Source: DATCLS01 sp036563805 (GTDB lineage: Bacteria; Actinomycetota; Acidimicrobiia; Acidimicrobiales; VFJN01). Taken from it: a stretch of DNA of 64,000 nt. Made by a program: the position numbers and the translations under genes. The stretch lies in NCBI GenBank assembly GCA_036563805.1, contig DATCLS010000062.1, positions 1 through 64,000 on the forward strand, in the 5' to 3' direction. Below are positions 31,620-41,045 of the stretch, piece by piece; the stretch's first letter is position 1; every line of letters starts with the position of its first letter. Under the pieces are notes generated by a model. The model was not told the origin of the DNA. It saw nothing but the letters and a program-made list of their open reading frames with translations, and ran no database searches.

Positions 31620-32816
31620 ATGGCCGACGCCGAGTCCCTCGTGTCCGAACGCATCGACCAGCTGCTCGCCGAGGTCGACCCCGCCACCGCCGACCCGATC
31701 GCCTTCCGGGGCCGTCAGTACGACCTGGGGCTGGCGTGGGTCCACTTCCCCGAGGGGTCGGGCGGCCTGGGGGTGGCGCCCAAGCTGCAGCGCCTGGTCG
31801 ACAGCCGGCTGCGCCAGGCCGGGGCCCCGCAGGCCAACGAGCGCCACTTCTTCGGCCTGACGATGGCGGGCCCGACGGTCGTCACCTACGGCGACGAGGC
31901 GCTGCGGAAGCGCCTGCTGCGCCGCATGTTCACGGGCGAAGACGCCTGGTGCCAGCTGTTCTCCGAGCCGGGCGCCGGCTCCGACCTGGCCGGGTTGGCC
32001 ACCCGGGCCGTGCGCGACGGCGACGAGTGGGTGATCAACGGCCAGAAGGTCTGGAACACGCTGGCCCACGTCGCCGACCGGGGCATGCTCGTGGCCCGCA
32101 CCGACCCCGACGCCCCCAAGCACAAGGGCCTCACCTACTTCGCCCTCGACATGCACGCCCCCGGGGTCGAGGTCCGGCCGCTGCGCCAGATCACCGGCCA
32201 GGCCGAGTTCAACGAGGTGTACCTGACCGACGTGCGGGTGCCCGACGCCGACCGCATCGGCGGGGTGGGCGAGGGCTGGCGGGTGGCCATGACCACGCTC
32301 ATGAACGAGCGGACGACGATCGGCGGGGGCCAGGGCCGGCCCGGCCGGGGCTCGGGCGCCATCGCCGAGGCCGTGCGCATCTGGAAGGAGGAGGCCGTCG
32401 ACCGCTCCCCCGCCCAGCGCGACGCTCTCATGCGCCTGTGGGTCGAGGCCGAGGTGCTGCGCCTGACCAACATCCGGGCCAGCCAGAACCGCAAGGCCGG
32501 CAACCCCGGGCCCGAGGGCTCGATCGCCAAGCTGGCGTTCGCCGAGGTCAACATGCGCATCTACGAGCTGTGCATCGACCTGCTGGGCCCGAGCGCGCTG
32601 GTCGACTACGACTACGAGATGCGCCGCAGCGACCTGCTCGGCCTCGTGGGGCCGCCCGGCTCGGCCCGGACGATGTTCCTGCGGTCGCGGGCCAACTCGA
32701 TCGAGGGCGGCACGTCCGAGATCCAGCGCAACATCATCGGCGAGCGAGTGCTGGGCCTGCCCGGTGACGTCCGGGTCGACAAGGACGTCCCCTGGTCGCA
32801 GGTGCCCCGCAGCTGA
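31620..32816 (+). CDS. Acyl-CoA dehydrogenase
   Basis: The 398-residue product follows the acyl-CoA dehydrogenase fold. It has CQLFSEPGAGSDLAGL for flavin and substrate binding, VINGQKVWNT, and a C-terminal helical domain with NSIEGGTSEIQRNIIGERVLGLP. It introduces a trans-2 double bond into an acyl-CoA using FAD. The N terminus is shorter than in fatty-acid enzymes, and the actinomycete subgroup includes sterol side-chain dehydrogenases. It stands alone after the transporter operon. The facing P450 and carboxyltransferase genes suggest lipid or sterol catabolism. Confidence 0.85.
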   Translation: MADAESLVSERIDQLLAEVDPATADPIAFRGRQYDLGLAWVHFPEGSGGLGVAPKLQRLVDSRLRQAGAPQANERHFFGLTMAGPTVVTYGDEALRKRLLRRMFTGEDAWCQLFSEPGAGSDLAGLATRAVRDGDEWVINGQKVWNTLAHVADRGMLVARTDPDAPKHKGLTYFALDMHAPGVEVRPLRQITGQAEFNEVYLTDVRVPDADRIGGVGEGWRVAMTTLMNERTTIGGGQGRPGRGSGAIAEAVRIWKEEAVDRSPAQRDALMRLWVEAEVLRLTNIRASQNRKAGNPGPEGSIAKLAFAEVNMRIYELCIDLLGPSALVDYDYEMRRSDLLGLVGPPGSARTMFLRSRANSIEGGTSEIQRNIIGERVLGLPGDVRVDKDVPWSQVPRS

Positions 32817-32900
32817 ACGTCGCGGCCGAGCGCGCGCCGTCGGGTCCGCGCGCCCGGCGGCCCGCCGAGCGCCCGACCGCCGGGGGCGTCCGGGCCGGCC

Positions 32901-34877
32901 CTACCAGGTGTCGACGAACGGGCGCTTCTTGCCAGGGCGTGGCGGCGGGGGCGGGGCGGCGGCGAACGCCCGGGTGATCCACCGGCGGGAGTCGGCCGGG
33001 TCGATCACGTCGTCGATCTCGAACAGGCTGGCGGCCTCGATGGCCTTGCCCCGCTGGTAGGCAGCCGCCACGAGCCGCTCGAACGTCCGTTCGCGCTCGG
33101 CGGGGTCCTCGATGGCCTCGAGCTCGCGGCGGTAGCCGAGCCGCACCGCGCCCTCGAGGCCCATGCCGCCGATCTCCCCGGTCGGCCAGGCCACGCAGAA
33201 CAGCGGGGCCTTGAAGCTGCCGCCCGCCATGGCCTGGGCGCCCAGCCCGTAGCCCTTCCGCAGCACGATCGTGCCGAACGGCACCGACAGGCTGGCCCCG
33301 GTGACGAACAGCCGGCTGACGTGGCGGACGAGGGCGGTCCGCTCGGCGTCGGGGCCGACCATGATCCCCGGCGTGTCGCACAGGAACAGGACCGGCAGGT
33401 CGAAGGCGTCGCACAGCTGGAGGAACCGGGCGGCCTTGTCGGCGCCCTCGGCGTCGATGGCGCCGGCCAGGTGGGTCGGGTTGTTGGCCACGATGCCGAG
33501 CGGACGGCCCTCGACCCGGGCGAGGGCGGTGACCATGCCCGGCCCGAACTGCGGCCGCAGCTCGAGCACCGAGCCGGCGTCGGCCAGCGCCGTCACGACC
33601 GTGCGCACGTCGAAGACCTGGCGCCGGTTCTCGGGGATCAGGTCGCGCAGCGCGGTCGGATCGCCGTACGACCAGTCGGTCGGGCCGGCGAAGTACCCCA
33701 GGTACCGCCGGGCCACGGCCACCGCCTCGGCCTCGTCGGCCACGGCCACGTCGACCACGCCGTTGGCGACCTGCACGTCGAGCGGTCCGACGTCCTCGGG
33801 GGCGACGACGCCGAGCCCGCCGCCCTCGATCATGGCCGGGCCGCCCATGCCGATGTTGGTGCCTTCGGTGGCGATGATCACGTCGCAGCAACCGAGGATG
33901 GCGGCGTTGCCGGCGAAGCACCGGCCCGAGGCGATGCCGACCAGCGGGACGAGCCCGCTGAGCGCGCCCCACAGCTGGAACGCAGGGACGTCGAGGCCCG
34001 ACGCCCCCGTGCCGTCGGTGTCTCCCGGGCGGCCGCCCCCTCCCTCGGCGAAGAACACGACCGGCAGGCGCTGGCGGCGGATGACGTCGAACAGCCGATC
34101 CTTCTTGCGGTGGTTCTGCAGGCCCTGGGTGCCGGCCAGCACCGTGTAGTCGTAGGACAGGACGGCGGTGGGCCGGCCGTCGACCGTGCCGACACCGGCC
34201 ACCAGGCCGTCGGCGGGGGTCCGCTCGATGAGCTCGGCCACCGGCCGGCGCCGGCGCTGGGCGGCGATGGTGAGCGGGCCGTACTCGACGAAGCTGCCGG
34301 GGTCGCACAGGTCGTCGACGTTCTCACGGGCGGTGCGCTGGCCGGTCCGGTGCCGGCGGGCCACCGCGTCGGGGCGGGCGGCGTCGAGGCCGATCCGGTG
34401 CCGCTCGATCACCTCGACCAGCTCGGGCCGCAGCCGGGGCTCGTTGGATCCCCCGCCGGATCGGCCGCCGTCCCCGGACACGGCGGCGCCGGAGCTGCCC
34501 GGCGAACCGGCCGCCGAACCGGCCCCGGCCCGTGCAGGCCCGGCCGCGGCGGCCTCGCCGGCGGCGGCGGGCCCGGCGGGGGCGCCCGGGTGCGCCCCGT
34601 CCGCCGCGTCGGCCCCGGCGGGCCCCGGCTCGACGACCGCCAGCAGGTCGCCCCGCTGGACCGCGTCGCCGGCGGCCACCGCCACCCGCCCGACGACGCC
34701 GGCGCCGCCGGACTCGACGACGTGCTCCATCTTCATCGACTCGATGACGACGACGGGGCTGCCCGCCTCCACGGCGTCGCCGGCCGCGGCGGCGACCCGC
34801 ACGACCGTCCCCTGGAGCGGCGAGCGCACCTCGACGCTCCGCCCGTCGGCCCCCTCGACCTTCGGCACCTCGACCAT
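32901..34877 (-). CDS. Fused biotin-carrier and acyl-CoA carboxyltransferase
   Basis: The 658-residue product begins with a biotinyl-lipoyl domain (residues 1-80), with biotin-accepting Lys49 in ESMKMEH. An Ala/Gly/Pro linker of about 70 residues follows, and then a complete carboxyltransferase domain pair (about 150-650). Acetyl-CoA and propionyl-CoA carboxylase beta features are clear: LSYDYTVLAGTQG, GIASGRCFAGNAAILGCCD and FLCDTPGIMVG. Carrier fused to the N terminus of the carboxyltransferase is unusual, because in actinomycetes the carrier is normally fused to the biotin carboxylase. No biotin carboxylase gene is nearby, so it must be supplied from elsewhere. Confidence 0.85.
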   Translation of the reverse strand: MVEVPKVEGADGRSVEVRSPLQGTVVRVAAAAGDAVEAGSPVVVIESMKMEHVVESGGAGVVGRVAVAAGDAVQRGDLLAVVEPGPAGADAADGAHPGAPAGPAAAGEAAAAGPARAGAGSAAGSPGSSGAAVSGDGGRSGGGSNEPRLRPELVEVIERHRIGLDAARPDAVARRHRTGQRTARENVDDLCDPGSFVEYGPLTIAAQRRRRPVAELIERTPADGLVAGVGTVDGRPTAVLSYDYTVLAGTQGLQNHRKKDRLFDVIRRQRLPVVFFAEGGGGRPGDTDGTGASGLDVPAFQLWGALSGLVPLVGIASGRCFAGNAAILGCCDVIIATEGTNIGMGGPAMIEGGGLGVVAPEDVGPLDVQVANGVVDVAVADEAEAVAVARRYLGYFAGPTDWSYGDPTALRDLIPENRRQVFDVRTVVTALADAGSVLELRPQFGPGMVTALARVEGRPLGIVANNPTHLAGAIDAEGADKAARFLQLCDAFDLPVLFLCDTPGIMVGPDAERTALVRHVSRLFVTGASLSVPFGTIVLRKGYGLGAQAMAGGSFKAPLFCVAWPTGEIGGMGLEGAVRLGYRRELEAIEDPAERERTFERLVAAAYQRGKAIEAASLFEIDDVIDPADSRRWITRAFAAAPPPPPRPGKKRPFVDTW

Positions 34878-34944
34878 GGGGATGGTCTACCGTCTGGCCG
34901 ACCCGCCTCGCCTAGTGACGGATCACCGCCGAGAGCGGCAGGTA

Positions 34945-34971
34945 TTGACCTGAAGGTCGACATCTGTTGAC
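34945..34971 (+). promoter_or_regulatory. Palindromes immediately before the lipoprotein hydrolase gene
   Basis: GACCTGAAGGTC (34947-34958) is a 12-base inverted repeat with a two-base centre. GTCGACATCTGTTGAC (34956-34971) is an imperfect palindrome ending at the start codon. TTGACC at 34945 resembles a -35 element. A leaderless or very short leader transcript with operator control is possible. Confidence 0.35.
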
Positions 34972-35865
34972 ATGCTCAGCGTGACTGCTGGGGAGCCGCA
35001 CAGGATCGGCCGGCCGCGCCTCCGGACAACGCTGGTCGCCCTCGGGCTGGTGGCCGCCGTGCTGGCCGCCGTCCTGCCCGGGTGCGACTGGCCGGACGGC
35101 ACCCGGTTCGTCGACACGGTCTTCACCGAGGTGGACGTCACCCGCGACGTCGTCTACCGGCGCACCACCGACCACCAAGGCCAGCCCGTCGAGCTGCGCC
35201 TCGACATCTACCAGCCCCGGGGCGACACGCTGACTCGCCGGCCGGCGGTCGTGTGGATGTTCGGTGGCGCCTGGATCGCCGGCGAGCGGTCGCAGATGGC
35301 CGGCTACGCCGAGGACTCGGCCCGGCGGGGCTACGTGGGCGTGACCATCGACTACCGCATCCGGCCGGGGAGCGGCGGCGGAGATTTCCTCGACGCCGCC
35401 ATGGACGCCTACGACGACGCCGTCGCCGCCGTGGAGTGGCTGAAGGCCAACGCCGCCACCTACCGCATCGACGCCCGGGCCATCGTGGCCGCAGGCTACT
35501 CGGCCGGCGGCATCAACGCCCTGAACCTGCTGTACCTCCCGGGCTCGCGGGGCCCGGCGACCTCGCCCGTGGCCGGCGCCGTCGGCGTCGCCGGGCTGTC
35601 GTTCGCCACGCCGACGGCCGACGACCCGCCCGCCCTCATGTTCAACGGGACCAACGACCAGATCGTCCCCTACGACTCGGCTCGGCGCACCTGCAGCGAC
35701 GCCCGGCGGGTCGGGGCCGTCTGCCGGTTCACGCCCATCGAGGGCGCCGGCCACGAGATCGCGTTCACCCAGCGGGCCGCCATCCAGGAGCAGACCGGCG
35801 ACTTCGTCTTCGAGCACGTGCTCATCCCGCTCGGCTACCGGGCCAACCAACCGCCGCCCAGCTAG
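34972..35865 (+). CDS. Lipoprotein alpha/beta hydrolase (esterase/lipase-like)
   Basis: The 297-residue product has an N-terminal hydrophobic segment ending in the lipobox VLPGC, so it is probably membrane-anchored outside the cell. The hydrolase domain has an oxyanion segment MFGGAW, the nucleophile elbow GYSAGG, an aspartate in GTNDQIVPY and a histidine in GAGHEI, giving a Ser-Asp-His triad. It is related to BD-FAE/esterase-type enzymes. No ribosome site precedes ATG 34972; GTG 34981 is an alternative start. It is divergent from the carboxyltransferase gene and precedes the P450. Confidence 0.75.
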   Translation: MLSVTAGEPHRIGRPRLRTTLVALGLVAAVLAAVLPGCDWPDGTRFVDTVFTEVDVTRDVVYRRTTDHQGQPVELRLDIYQPRGDTLTRRPAVVWMFGGAWIAGERSQMAGYAEDSARRGYVGVTIDYRIRPGSGGGDFLDAAMDAYDDAVAAVEWLKANAATYRIDARAIVAAGYSAGGINALNLLYLPGSRGPATSPVAGAVGVAGLSFATPTADDPPALMFNGTNDQIVPYDSARRTCSDARRVGAVCRFTPIEGAGHEIAFTQRAAIQEQTGDFVFEHVLIPLGYRANQPPPS

Positions 35866-35940
35866 GGCGCAGGAGGTCGGCGGTGGGTCCCGACCGGGGG
35901 GTGGGACCCACCGCCGCCACTTTTGGCCCCCTCGATGTGC

Positions 35941-35956
35941 TCTACTGCGGGGTAGA
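35941..35956 (+). promoter_or_regulatory. Possible operator before the P450 gene
   Basis: TCTAC and GTAGA form an inverted repeat around six bases, 26 bases before the start of the P450 gene. It lies where a promoter would be expected in the 116-base gap. Confidence 0.3.
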
Positions 35957-35981
35957 ACGCGGATCTAACCCGGGGGTGCAC

Positions 35982-37226
35982 GTGAATCCCGAGGACATCA
36001 ACCTGCTCGACCGCGACCGGTTCACGCAGGGCGTGCCGCACGAGTGGTTCACCTGGCTGCGGGCCAACGAGCCCGTCTACCACCACCCGGAACCGGACGG
36101 GCCGGGCTTCTGGGTCATCACCCGATACGACGACGTCGTCGCCTGCAACCGCGACGCCAAGACGTTCTCGTCGTCGCAGCACCGGGGCGGGGTCATCGCC
36201 CTGGACGGGCCGACCGAGGCGCCGCCAGGCACCGAGGCCGCCGGCAACATGATGCTGTTCATGGACCCGCCGGAGCACACCCGCTACCGGAAGCTGGTCA
36301 ACCGCGGGTTCACGCCTCGGATGATCGGGGCGTTGGAGCCCCACGTCCGCGACCTCACCGCCCGCATCCTCGACGCCGCGCTGGCGAAGGGCGAGTGCGA
36401 CTTCGTCGTCGACGTCGCCGCCGAGCTGCCCCTCGAGGTCATCGCCGAGCTCATCGGCGTCCCGCTCGAGGACCGCCACAAGATCTTCGAGTGGAGCAAC
36501 CGCTTCGTCGGCTCCGAGGACCCCGAGTACGCGGTGACCCCGGAGGAGCTGATGGAAGCCCAGGTCGAGATGTTCACCTACGCCCAGTCGCTGGCCGACC
36601 GGCGCCGGAAGGACCCCCGCGACGACATCCTCACGACGCTGCTCTCGGCCGAGATCGACGGCGACCGGCTCAGCGACATGGACTTCAACATGTTCTTCAT
36701 GCTGCTGTCGGTGGCGGGCAACGAGACGACCCGGAACGCCATCGCCCACGGCATGAACGCGTTCCTCGAGCACCCCGACCAGTACGAGCTGCTGGTCAGC
36801 GACCCCGAGCGCCACCTGCCCGGCGCCACCGAGGAGATCCTGCGGTGGGCGTCGCCGGTCATGGTCTTCCGCCGGAACTGCACACAGGACACCCAGGTGC
36901 GGGACAAGACGATCCGGGCCGGCGACAAGATCAGCCTCTGGTACATCTCGGCCAACCGCGACGAGGACGTGTTCGACGACCCGTTCACGTTCGACATCAC
37001 CCGCGACCCCAACCCCCACATCGCCTTCGGGGGCGGCGGCCCCCACTTCTGCCTGGGGGCGCAGCTGGCCCGCCTGGAGATCCGGGTGCTGTTCGAGCAG
37101 CTGGTCGAGCGGGTGCCCCGGGTCGAGGCGCTGGGCCCGCCGGAGCGGCTGCGGTCGAACTTCATCTCCGGCATCAAGCACCTGCCGGTGCGGCTGCACG
37201 CCGCGTCGCAGGTCGTGGCCGGCTGA
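35982..37226 (+). CDS. Cytochrome P450, CYP125/CYP124-like
   Basis: The 414-residue product has all P450 hallmarks: I-helix oxygen-activation motif VAGNETTRNAI, EEILRW for the ExxR motif, and a heme loop FGGGGPHFCLGAQLAR with axial Cys357. The I-helix sequence and the following HGMNAFLEHPDQ match the actinobacterial CYP125/142/124 group, which hydroxylates the side chain of sterols or methyl-branched lipids. It is soluble and needs a ferredoxin and reductase not present here. GTG 35982 or 35976 is the start; no strong ribosome site is visible. Confidence 0.85.
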   Translation: MNPEDINLLDRDRFTQGVPHEWFTWLRANEPVYHHPEPDGPGFWVITRYDDVVACNRDAKTFSSSQHRGGVIALDGPTEAPPGTEAAGNMMLFMDPPEHTRYRKLVNRGFTPRMIGALEPHVRDLTARILDAALAKGECDFVVDVAAELPLEVIAELIGVPLEDRHKIFEWSNRFVGSEDPEYAVTPEELMEAQVEMFTYAQSLADRRRKDPRDDILTTLLSAEIDGDRLSDMDFNMFFMLLSVAGNETTRNAIAHGMNAFLEHPDQYELLVSDPERHLPGATEEILRWASPVMVFRRNCTQDTQVRDKTIRAGDKISLWYISANRDEDVFDDPFTFDITRDPNPHIAFGGGGPHFCLGAQLARLEIRVLFEQLVERVPRVEALGPPERLRSNFISGIKHLPVRLHAASQVVAG

Positions 37227-37247
37227 CGGCCGGGTCGGGTTCCTCGG

Positions 37248-39242
37248 TCAGGCCGGGGCCGGGCGGACGCCCGCTACCCGGCCGTTTGGGAGGCGGTCGG
37301 ACGCCAGCCGATCGGCTGCCGCCACCAGGGCGCCGAGCAGCGCCTGGGCGGCGAACGCCCAGACGAACAGCCCGGCGTAGTCGCGCGGCGTCCCGAACGC
37401 CTCGCCGGCGTACAGCACCGCCAAGCCCGACCAGACGGCGACGAGGCCGGTGCCGGCCAGCGTCACCGCCGCCCGGCGCCGGTCCCGGCGGTCGCCGGGG
37501 GCCGCCCGGCCGCCTCGCCCGCTCCGCCCGGCGGCGCCGGGGCCGGCGAGGGCGACGGCCAGGGGCGAGGGCTCGGCCGGCGTGGCCCGCAGAGCCCCGG
37601 GGACGGCCGCGGGGTCGCCGTCGGCCACCCGGTCGCCGTCGCCCACCCGGTCGACAACGTCGTCGCCGGCGACATGGTGGTTCAGCGCGTCGAGCCCGGA
37701 CCGGGCCCGCTCGATCGCGGCCAGGGCGCCGCTGACCTCGAGCGCGGTCAGGCCACCGGCCTCCCACAGCTCGGTGCGGGCGGTCGCCAGGCCGGCCCGC
37801 GCCTCTTCGAGCCGCCGCTGGTCCTCGTGGTCGGCGGGCAGCTCGTCGACGGCCAGCGCCACCAGGTCGGCCCGGGCCTCGAGCTGGGCGACGGCCGCCG
37901 CCCAGTCGAGCCACCGCTCGGCCATCGTGGCCGTGGCGTCGACCTCCGCCGCCACGGCCAGCGCCTCGCGCACGGTGAAGGGGCGGGCCGGGGCCGCGAG
38001 CAGCCGGCGGGCCGTCGCCAGGCAGGCCGGCTCGCCGCCGGCGGCGCTCGGCGGCCCGTGGGCTGCGGCCTTGAGCTCGACTTCGGCCGCGGCGACGTCG
38101 AGCTCGGCCAGGCGGTCGGCCAGCGCCGGCCAGGCGGCGGCCGCCCGGCCGATGGGCTCCAGCCGGCGGCGGGCGTCGGCGCCCCGGTCGGCGGCGCCGT
38201 CGGCCGCCCCGCCGGGCTCGGGCCGGCCGTCGACCACCGCCCGCAAGCGGACGTCGGCGTCGGCCTTGAACGAGTAGCCGGCCCAGGTGGCGTCGCCGGC
38301 CCGGTCGGCGAACGCCCGGTGGGCGGCGTCGACCTCGGCCAGCAGCCGCCAGGCCTGGCGGTCGCCGGCGGCCCGGTCGCCGAGGCGCCGGCGGACCCCG
38401 GCGGCGGCGACCGCCGTTCCGACGCCCAGCACGGCCACCGCGGCGGGCAGCAGCGGGTGATCGGTGCGGCGCACGGTCAGCCGCACCGAGCCGCCCTCGG
38501 CGCCCGGCGTCAGGTCGATGGTGCCCCGGTAGTCGCCGGTGTGGTGGCCCAGGCCGGGGAACGCCAGCTCGACGCCCACGTCGGCCCCGGGCGCCCCGCC
38601 GGCGCGGCAGGTCGCCTCGACCCGGGCGGCGCCCGGCGAGGCCGACACCCCGCCGACCGTGCCGTCGGGTACCGCCACCTCGTCGCAGCTCTCGGCGTCG
38701 CGCAGCGGCAGGACGGCGTTCTCCGTGTCGTCGCCCCAGGGCGCGAACCGGTACGACGTGACCGACCACTCTTCCACCAGCGGCTCGGCCGGGCGGGTGG
38801 CCGACGCCACCCGGACCTCGGCCCGGGCCACGCCGCCCGCGCCGGGGGCCAGCGGGTTGCCGCCGGGGACCACGGCGACGGCCGTGACCCGGCCCACGGC
38901 GTCGGGCGACCGCCCGACGTGGGACACGCGCAGCGTGACCGCCGCCCCCGGGGCCACGGTGCGGGCGGCCGCCGCGACGGCGAACTCGTCGGGCGGCGAC
39001 ACCCGGGCGGAAAGCAGCAGCTCGGCCGTCGTGTTGTTGTACAGAGTCAAGCTGGCGGCGCCGCCGTCGGGGACCGTCAACTCGGATCGGGCGAAGGCCA
39101 CGGGCGCCGGCGCCTCCTGCGCCTGGGCGGGGCCGGACGGCCCCACCAGGCCAAGGCCGGCGGCCGCCAGCGCGGCCACCCCGGCCGCGACGACCGCCGC
39201 CCACCGCCAACCGACACGACCTCTGGCCGCCATTCCCACCAT
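37248..39242 (-). CDS. Large secreted/membrane protein of unknown function
   Basis: The 664-residue product has a signal peptide (about 1-40). An extracytoplasmic beta-rich region of about 250 residues resembles NEW3/alpha-galactosidase-like sandwich domains, with two cysteines that may pair. A transmembrane helix lies near 265-285, then a long Ala/Glu/Arg-rich helical region likely to form coiled coils in the cytoplasm, and two more transmembrane helices near the C terminus. No catalytic motif is visible. The ATG at 39242 has AAGGTGG upstream. The gene is convergent with the P450 gene. I do not recognise a named family. Confidence 0.55.
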   Translation of the reverse strand: MVGMAARGRVGWRWAAVVAAGVAALAAAGLGLVGPSGPAQAQEAPAPVAFARSELTVPDGGAASLTLYNNTTAELLLSARVSPPDEFAVAAAARTVAPGAAVTLRVSHVGRSPDAVGRVTAVAVVPGGNPLAPGAGGVARAEVRVASATRPAEPLVEEWSVTSYRFAPWGDDTENAVLPLRDAESCDEVAVPDGTVGGVSASPGAARVEATCRAGGAPGADVGVELAFPGLGHHTGDYRGTIDLTPGAEGGSVRLTVRRTDHPLLPAAVAVLGVGTAVAAAGVRRRLGDRAAGDRQAWRLLAEVDAAHRAFADRAGDATWAGYSFKADADVRLRAVVDGRPEPGGAADGAADRGADARRRLEPIGRAAAAWPALADRLAELDVAAAEVELKAAAHGPPSAAGGEPACLATARRLLAAPARPFTVREALAVAAEVDATATMAERWLDWAAAVAQLEARADLVALAVDELPADHEDQRRLEEARAGLATARTELWEAGGLTALEVSGALAAIERARSGLDALNHHVAGDDVVDRVGDGDRVADGDPAAVPGALRATPAEPSPLAVALAGPGAAGRSGRGGRAAPGDRRDRRRAAVTLAGTGLVAVWSGLAVLYAGEAFGTPRDYAGLFVWAFAAQALLGALVAAADRLASDRLPNGRVAGVRPAPA

Positions 39243-39414
39243 GCCCACCACCTTCGATCCACCGGATCGCTCTACGCCGCCGGGATCGTACCCCGCAGCT
39301 GACCAGGGTCCGGACGGACGAGCCCGCCGTGGCCCCGAGATCCGGTGGCAAACCATCCGCGCTCCGAAGCAGACCCCCGATAGATTTCACGGTACCTCGT
39401 TGCCAGGAGCCGCC

Positions 39415-40224
39415 GTGGGCCTAGTTCGTCCTGAGAAAGTCACGGGTCTCGACCGGTGGTGGCGGGCGCACCGGCTCCGCACCGGCACCGGCGAGGCGGG
39501 GAGCACGTCGACGGAGCACGCCGCGCCCGACGACGCCCCGCGGGCCGCCCCGGGCGACGGGAAGCAGCGGGTGCGGGGCCGCCGCCCGGCCGCGTGGCGC
39601 CCCCGCTCGCGGGCGGTCGTGCTCGTGGCGGCGGGGCTGGCGGGGTCGATCCCGTTCTCCAACCTGGCGGCGCGGTTACGGGCCGGCGTCGACCTGCGCG
39701 ACGTGGGCACCGGCACCGTGTCGGGGACGGCGCTGTTCGACGTGGCCGGCTTCGGCGCCCTGGCGGTGGCCGGGGTGTGCGACGTCGCCAAGGGCGCGGT
39801 CGGCCCGGTGCTGGCCGGGCCCGAGCGCCCGCGCCTGGCCGCGGCGGCGACCGCCGCCGGCGTGGCCGCCCACAACTGGTCGCCCTGGCTGCGGGGCGCC
39901 GGCGGCCGGGGCATCTCGCCGGCGCTGGGGGCGACGGTCGTCCGCGACTGGCCGGGCACGGTCACGCTCGCGCTGGGGCTGGCGGGCGGGCGGCTGGCCC
40001 GCCAGACCGGCCTGGGCAGCTTCCTGGCCGACCTGGCGCTGATCCCGGTGCTCCACCGCACCCGGGGCCGGGCCGGCGTGCTGATGGGGGCGGCGATCGT
40101 CGTCCCGCTGCTGGCGAAGAGGCTGATGGGCAACCACCGACCCGCACGGCGGGGGCTGGGGGTGTACATGGAGCGGCTGGTGTTCGACCGCGACCCCGAC
40201 GGGCTGGGGCGGGCGACGCGGTGA
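39415..40224 (+). CDS. PlsY-like glycerol-3-phosphate acyltransferase-family membrane protein
   Basis: The 269-residue product has a disordered N-terminal region of about 70 residues and then a polytopic membrane domain with the three PlsY regions in diverged form: SIPFSNLAAR, GTGTVSGTALFDVAG and DVAKG, and HNWSPWLRGAGGRGI. Classical PlsY transfers acyl groups from acyl-phosphate to glycerol-3-phosphate. Here the asparagine of the second motif and the lysines of the third are changed, so activity may differ. The GTG start follows CCAGGAG. It begins a three-gene operon with DegV and MFS genes, suggesting membrane lipid work. Confidence 0.65.
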   Translation: MGLVRPEKVTGLDRWWRAHRLRTGTGEAGSTSTEHAAPDDAPRAAPGDGKQRVRGRRPAAWRPRSRAVVLVAAGLAGSIPFSNLAARLRAGVDLRDVGTGTVSGTALFDVAGFGALAVAGVCDVAKGAVGPVLAGPERPRLAAAATAAGVAAHNWSPWLRGAGGRGISPALGATVVRDWPGTVTLALGLAGGRLARQTGLGSFLADLALIPVLHRTRGRAGVLMGAAIVVPLLAKRLMGNHRPARRGLGVYMERLVFDRDPDGLGRATR

Positions 40225-41045
40225 CCGTGACCGTCGTGACCGACAGCGCGGCGGCGCTCCCGGCGGACGTGGCCGAACGCCACGGCATCCGGGTCGTCCC
40301 GCTGGTCCTGCACGTGGGCGACGACCGCTACCGCGACGGCGAGCTCTCGCTCGAGGAGCTCGTGGCCCGGTTCGACGAGCCCGTGTCCACGGCCGCCCCC
40401 TCCCCCGGCGAGTTCCTCCGGGTCATCGCCGAGGCCCGCGAGGCCGGCCCCGTCGTCGTGCTGACCGTGGCGGCCGGCATCTCGTCCACCCACGACGTCG
40501 CCCGCCTGGCGGCCAAGGAGGTCGACGAGGAGATCCTCGTGCTCGACACCGGCACCGCGGCCGGCGCCCAGGCCCTGGTCGTCATCGCCGCCGCCGAGGC
40601 GGCGGCCCGGGGCGCGGACGCCGCCGAGGTGGCCGAGGTGGCGACCGAGGTGGCGGGCCGGGTGCGGCTGGTGGCCACGGTGGCCGACCTCGAGCGCCTC
40701 GCCCGCTCCGGCCGGGTGCCGGACGCGGCCCGGTGGGTCGGCGACCGCTTGGGCGTGCGCCCGCTGTTCGAGTTCCGGTCCGGGCGGGCCCGGCCGCTGC
40801 GGCCGGCGTTCAGCCGCGAGGCGGCGCTCGACCGCATCGTGGCCCGCTGCGCCCACGGCGGCGGGTCCGGCCCGCTGCACGTGGCCGTCCTGCACGCCCT
40901 CGACCCCGCCGCCGCCGACCTGCTGTCGCGGCGGGTCGACGAGCTCCAGCCGGCATCGCGCCTGGTCGGGCCGTTCAGCCCGGTCATGGTGGCGCACACC
41001 GGCAGGGGCCTCGCCGGCCTCGCCTGGTGGCGGGAGCCGGCATGA
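40221..41045 (+). CDS. DegV-family fatty-acid-binding protein
   Basis: The 274-residue product starts with VTVVTDSAAALP and has STAAPSPGEF, ISSTHDVARLAA and VLDTGTAAGAQ, all landmarks of the DegV fold. In characterised homologues (FakB) the protein presents a fatty acid to a kinase for phosphorylation. No FakA kinase gene is nearby. The GTG start overlaps the PlsY-like stop (GTGA). Pairing with a PlsY-like gene, whose substrate would be acyl-phosphate, is functionally sensible. Confidence 0.85.
   Translation: MTVTVVTDSAAALPADVAERHGIRVVPLVLHVGDDRYRDGELSLEELVARFDEPVSTAAPSPGEFLRVIAEAREAGPVVVLTVAAGISSTHDVARLAAKEVDEEILVLDTGTAAGAQALVVIAAAEAAARGADAAEVAEVATEVAGRVRLVATVADLERLARSGRVPDAARWVGDRLGVRPLFEFRSGRARPLRPAFSREAALDRIVARCAHGGGSGPLHVAVLHALDPAAADLLSRRVDELQPASRLVGPFSPVMVAHTGRGLAGLAWWREPA

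Noticed and set aside
36044..37735. 563-residue open frame overlapping the P450 gene
   Set aside because: Arg/Pro-rich shadow frame with no motif; the P450 frame has all heme and I-helix signatures.
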